Below are positions 62,708 through 64,000 of a DNA stretch of 64,000 nt, piece by piece (positions within the stretch are counted from its first letter, which is position 1; each line of letters starts with the position of its first letter). A model generated the notes under the pieces. The model ran no database searches. It had not been told where the DNA came from and worked only from the letters and a program-made list of their open reading frames with translations. The position numbers and the translations under genes are program-made. The DNA is from Azospirillum sp. RU38E (GTDB lineage Bacteria > Pseudomonadota > Alphaproteobacteria > Azospirillales > Azospirillaceae), in contig NZ_FZOI01000001.1 in assembly GCF_900188385.1 (NCBI RefSeq), positions 992,001 through 1,056,000 on the forward strand, in the 5' to 3' direction.

Positions 62708-62806
62708 GGGGGCTGGGGCCCCGCGTGTTAATCACGACAGGGCCTTGCCGTGCCCGCGCCGGCCGGTCTATTTCAGGGATCAATCGCGGGACCAGGAGTT
62801 TTTTCC

Positions 62807-63226
62807 ATGCCCTTCATCCGTCCTTTGCCGCTTTCCGGCCTTGTTGTGGCGCTGCTGTCGCTTCCCCTTGCCGCCCAGGCCCAGCCGGCGGCGGTGCGCA
62901 ACAGCCAGCCGCAGGGGGAGTTCGGGTGCGAGGTGCAGCGTGACACGCCCTGCCAGGGCAAGGTGGATTTCGCCAAGGGCAAAAGCTTCGAATTCAAGAT
63001 TCCGGGGCCGGGCGATGTCGTCTTCCAAAATGATGGCAATAAGCGCTGTACCCTGGAATATTCCATCTCCGAAAGCACGCTGGCAGCCACCGGCCGCCAA
63101 TTGTCGCTGGGGGCAGGACAGACGGAAACGCTGACGGTGCGGGATGCCGGCGGCATGGTGATCCGTTTCTTCAACCGGGGCCTGGGCTCCAGCACCTGCG
63201 ATCTGACGGTTAGCCTGAAGGGTTGA
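62807..63226 (+). CDS. Hypothetical secreted protein with two likely disulfides
   Basis: A 139-residue exported protein with signal peptide MPFIRPLPLSGLVVALLSLPLAAQAQ. The mature part is beta-rich with four Cys (EFGCEVQRDTPCQGK, NKRCTLEY, SSTCDLTV). AGGAG lies eight bases upstream of the ATG at 62807. No family recognised. The next gene, 43 bases downstream, encodes an exported thioredoxin-fold protein, which might act on these cysteines (inference). Confidence 0.7.
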   Translation: MPFIRPLPLSGLVVALLSLPLAAQAQPAAVRNSQPQGEFGCEVQRDTPCQGKVDFAKGKSFEFKIPGPGDVVFQNDGNKRCTLEYSISESTLAATGRQLSLGAGQTETLTVRDAGGMVIRFFNRGLGSSTCDLTVSLKG

Positions 63227-63269
63227 TCGCTCCTCTCCGCCTTATGTTGCTCTCAACCAGGATGTGATG

Positions 63270-63776
63270 ATGCGCCTGTCCCGCCTTGTTCTGGCTGCCC
63301 CGCTGGCTTTCGCCTTGCTGTCCACCACACCCGCCCTGGCGCATGACGCGGCCCCCATCTGGTCGCACAGCTTTGATCCCGCGCGCGACCCAGCGGCCGA
63401 CCTGAAACAGGCGCTGGCGGCGGCCAAGGCGGAAAACAAGCGGGTGCTGATCGATGTCGGCGGCGACTGGTGCATCTGGTGCAAGCTGCTGGACGCCAAG
63501 TTTGAACAGGAAGCCGATCTGCGCCAGTTGCGCGACGCCAATTTCGTGGTGCTGAAGGTGCATTACGACAAGAAGGTGAACCAGAACGAAGCCTTCCTGT
63601 CGCAATATCCCAAGGCGGCCGGATATCCGCACCTGTATGTGCTGGATAGCAGTGGCAAGCTGTTACAGAGCCAGGATACGTCCCTGCTGGAACTGCCCAA
63701 GGAGCAGGGCAAGGGCCATGACAGCGCCAAGATCAAGGCATTCCTGACTGAATGGGCGCCCAAGCGCGGGGCGTGA
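63270..63776 (+). CDS. Exported thioredoxin-fold protein
   Basis: A 168-residue protein with signal peptide MRLSRLVLAAPLAFALLSTTPALA and a thioredoxin-like domain whose active site is GDWCIWCKLLDAKF (C-I-W-C), followed by YDKKVNQNEAFLSQYPKAAGYPHLYVLD with the cis-Pro region. It resembles the Thioredoxin_7 group. Role as periplasmic thiol reductase or oxidase is inferred. ATGs at 63267 and 63270; the second has AGGA at better spacing. Confidence 0.85.
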   Translation: MRLSRLVLAAPLAFALLSTTPALAHDAAPIWSHSFDPARDPAADLKQALAAAKAENKRVLIDVGGDWCIWCKLLDAKFEQEADLRQLRDANFVVLKVHYDKKVNQNEAFLSQYPKAAGYPHLYVLDSSGKLLQSQDTSLLELPKEQGKGHDSAKIKAFLTEWAPKRGA

Positions 63777-63796
63777 ATATTTCGTTCCATTGGAAC

Positions 63797-63836
63797 CAAA
63801 AAAGCCCCGGAGAGCGAACTCTCCGGGGCTTTTTTG
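63797..63836. terminator. Bidirectional terminator between the thioredoxin-fold gene and asd
   Basis: A run of As, then AGCCCCGGAGAG (63803-63814), loop CGAA, CTCTCCGGGGCT (63819-63830) and TTTTT. Confidence 0.95.
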
Positions 63837-63855
63837 TCGGGCTTTGAAAGGCCGA

Positions 63856-64000
63856 TCAGTCAGCCGGGCCGATATGGCCGTCGCGGATCATCACTTCGGC
63901 GATCTGCACGGCGTTCAGGGCGGCGCCCTTGCGCAGATTGTCGGCCACGATCCACAGGTTCAGGCCATTTTCAACCGTCGCATCCTCGCGGATACGGCTG
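63856..64000 (-). CDS. asd: Aspartate-semialdehyde dehydrogenase, C-terminal end only
   Basis: The last 47 codons read [40 protein letters not shown], which is the conserved C-terminal region of Asd ([22 protein letters not shown]). Asd makes the branch-point intermediate for lysine, diaminopimelate, threonine and methionine, so it feeds both dapF and thrB of this window. The 5' part lies outside. Confidence 0.93.
   Translation of the reverse strand, partial: SRIREDATVENGLNLWIVADNLRKGAALNAVQIAEVMIRDGHIGPAD

Overview
The window is a GC-rich, gene-dense stretch of bacterial chromosome with about 65 genes, short intergenic gaps and no insertion sequences, prophage, CRISPR array, rRNA or tRNA that I could recognise. 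The gene set points to an alphaproteobacterium: EipB (DUF1849), a MmcB DNA-repair nuclease with a LexA-like box, a PhyR-type general stress regulator, a thrB-rnhA overlap, DUF4169, DUF29 and an sdhCDAB operon. The style (3-hydroxybutyrate metabolism, an NdvB-type beta-glucan synthase, cyt b561, many GTG/TTG starts) suits Rhodospirillales/Azospirillaceae, but genus is inference only.

Layout. 1-12.6 kb: a truncated POT peptide transporter, patatin + 3-hydroxybutyrate dehydrogenase, a large AsmA protein, a GH17-GT2 glucan synthase fusion, an esterase, and small enzymes (HIT, EEP phosphatase, GNAT, lipocalin). 12.7-24.1 kb: Lhr-type DEXH helicase, lytic transglycosylase, TPR-methyltransferase, LrgAB with a dienelactone hydrolase, Uma2 nuclease, DEAD-box RNA helicase and release factor 3. 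24.1-34.5 kb: an orphan spore-coat-U-like secreted protein, EipB, a diguanylate cyclase, AMP nucleosidase, a cyt b561 operon with a tiny membrane peptide, the dapF-mtaB-ftsY operon, DUF29 and an RsmC-like methyltransferase. 34.6-45.1 kb: a three-gene gtr-like lipid-linked glycosylation cassette, two tandem GIN/toastrack-like (DUF2807) proteins, ligA, an RHH protein, thrB-rnhA and a psp operon. 45.1-54.5 kb: TPR and repeat proteins, MmcB, BON lipoprotein, amidase, PhyR, CorA, YciB. 54.5-64 kb: sdhCDAB, GNAT with a Fur-like operator, CitE-like lyase, chemoreceptor, pyridoxal kinase, a secreted Cys protein plus thioredoxin-fold protein, and the end of asd.

The most interesting signal is regulatory. 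Three intergenic regions carry near-perfect sigma-54 (RpoN) promoters with exact GG-N10-GC geometry: in front of the psp operon (43776-43792), of the two tandem GIN/toastrack proteins (39444-39460) and of the orphan spore-coat-U-like protein (24664-24680). Each has strong inverted repeats upstream at enhancer-like positions, and the psp and toastrack enhancers share sequence. The first gene of the psp transcript is an overlooked 43-residue tail-anchored membrane protein. Together these suggest an RpoN-driven envelope-stress regulon linking PspA/PspC, a new small membrane protein and two secreted beta-repeat proteins. No gene for the enhancer-binding activator lies in the window.
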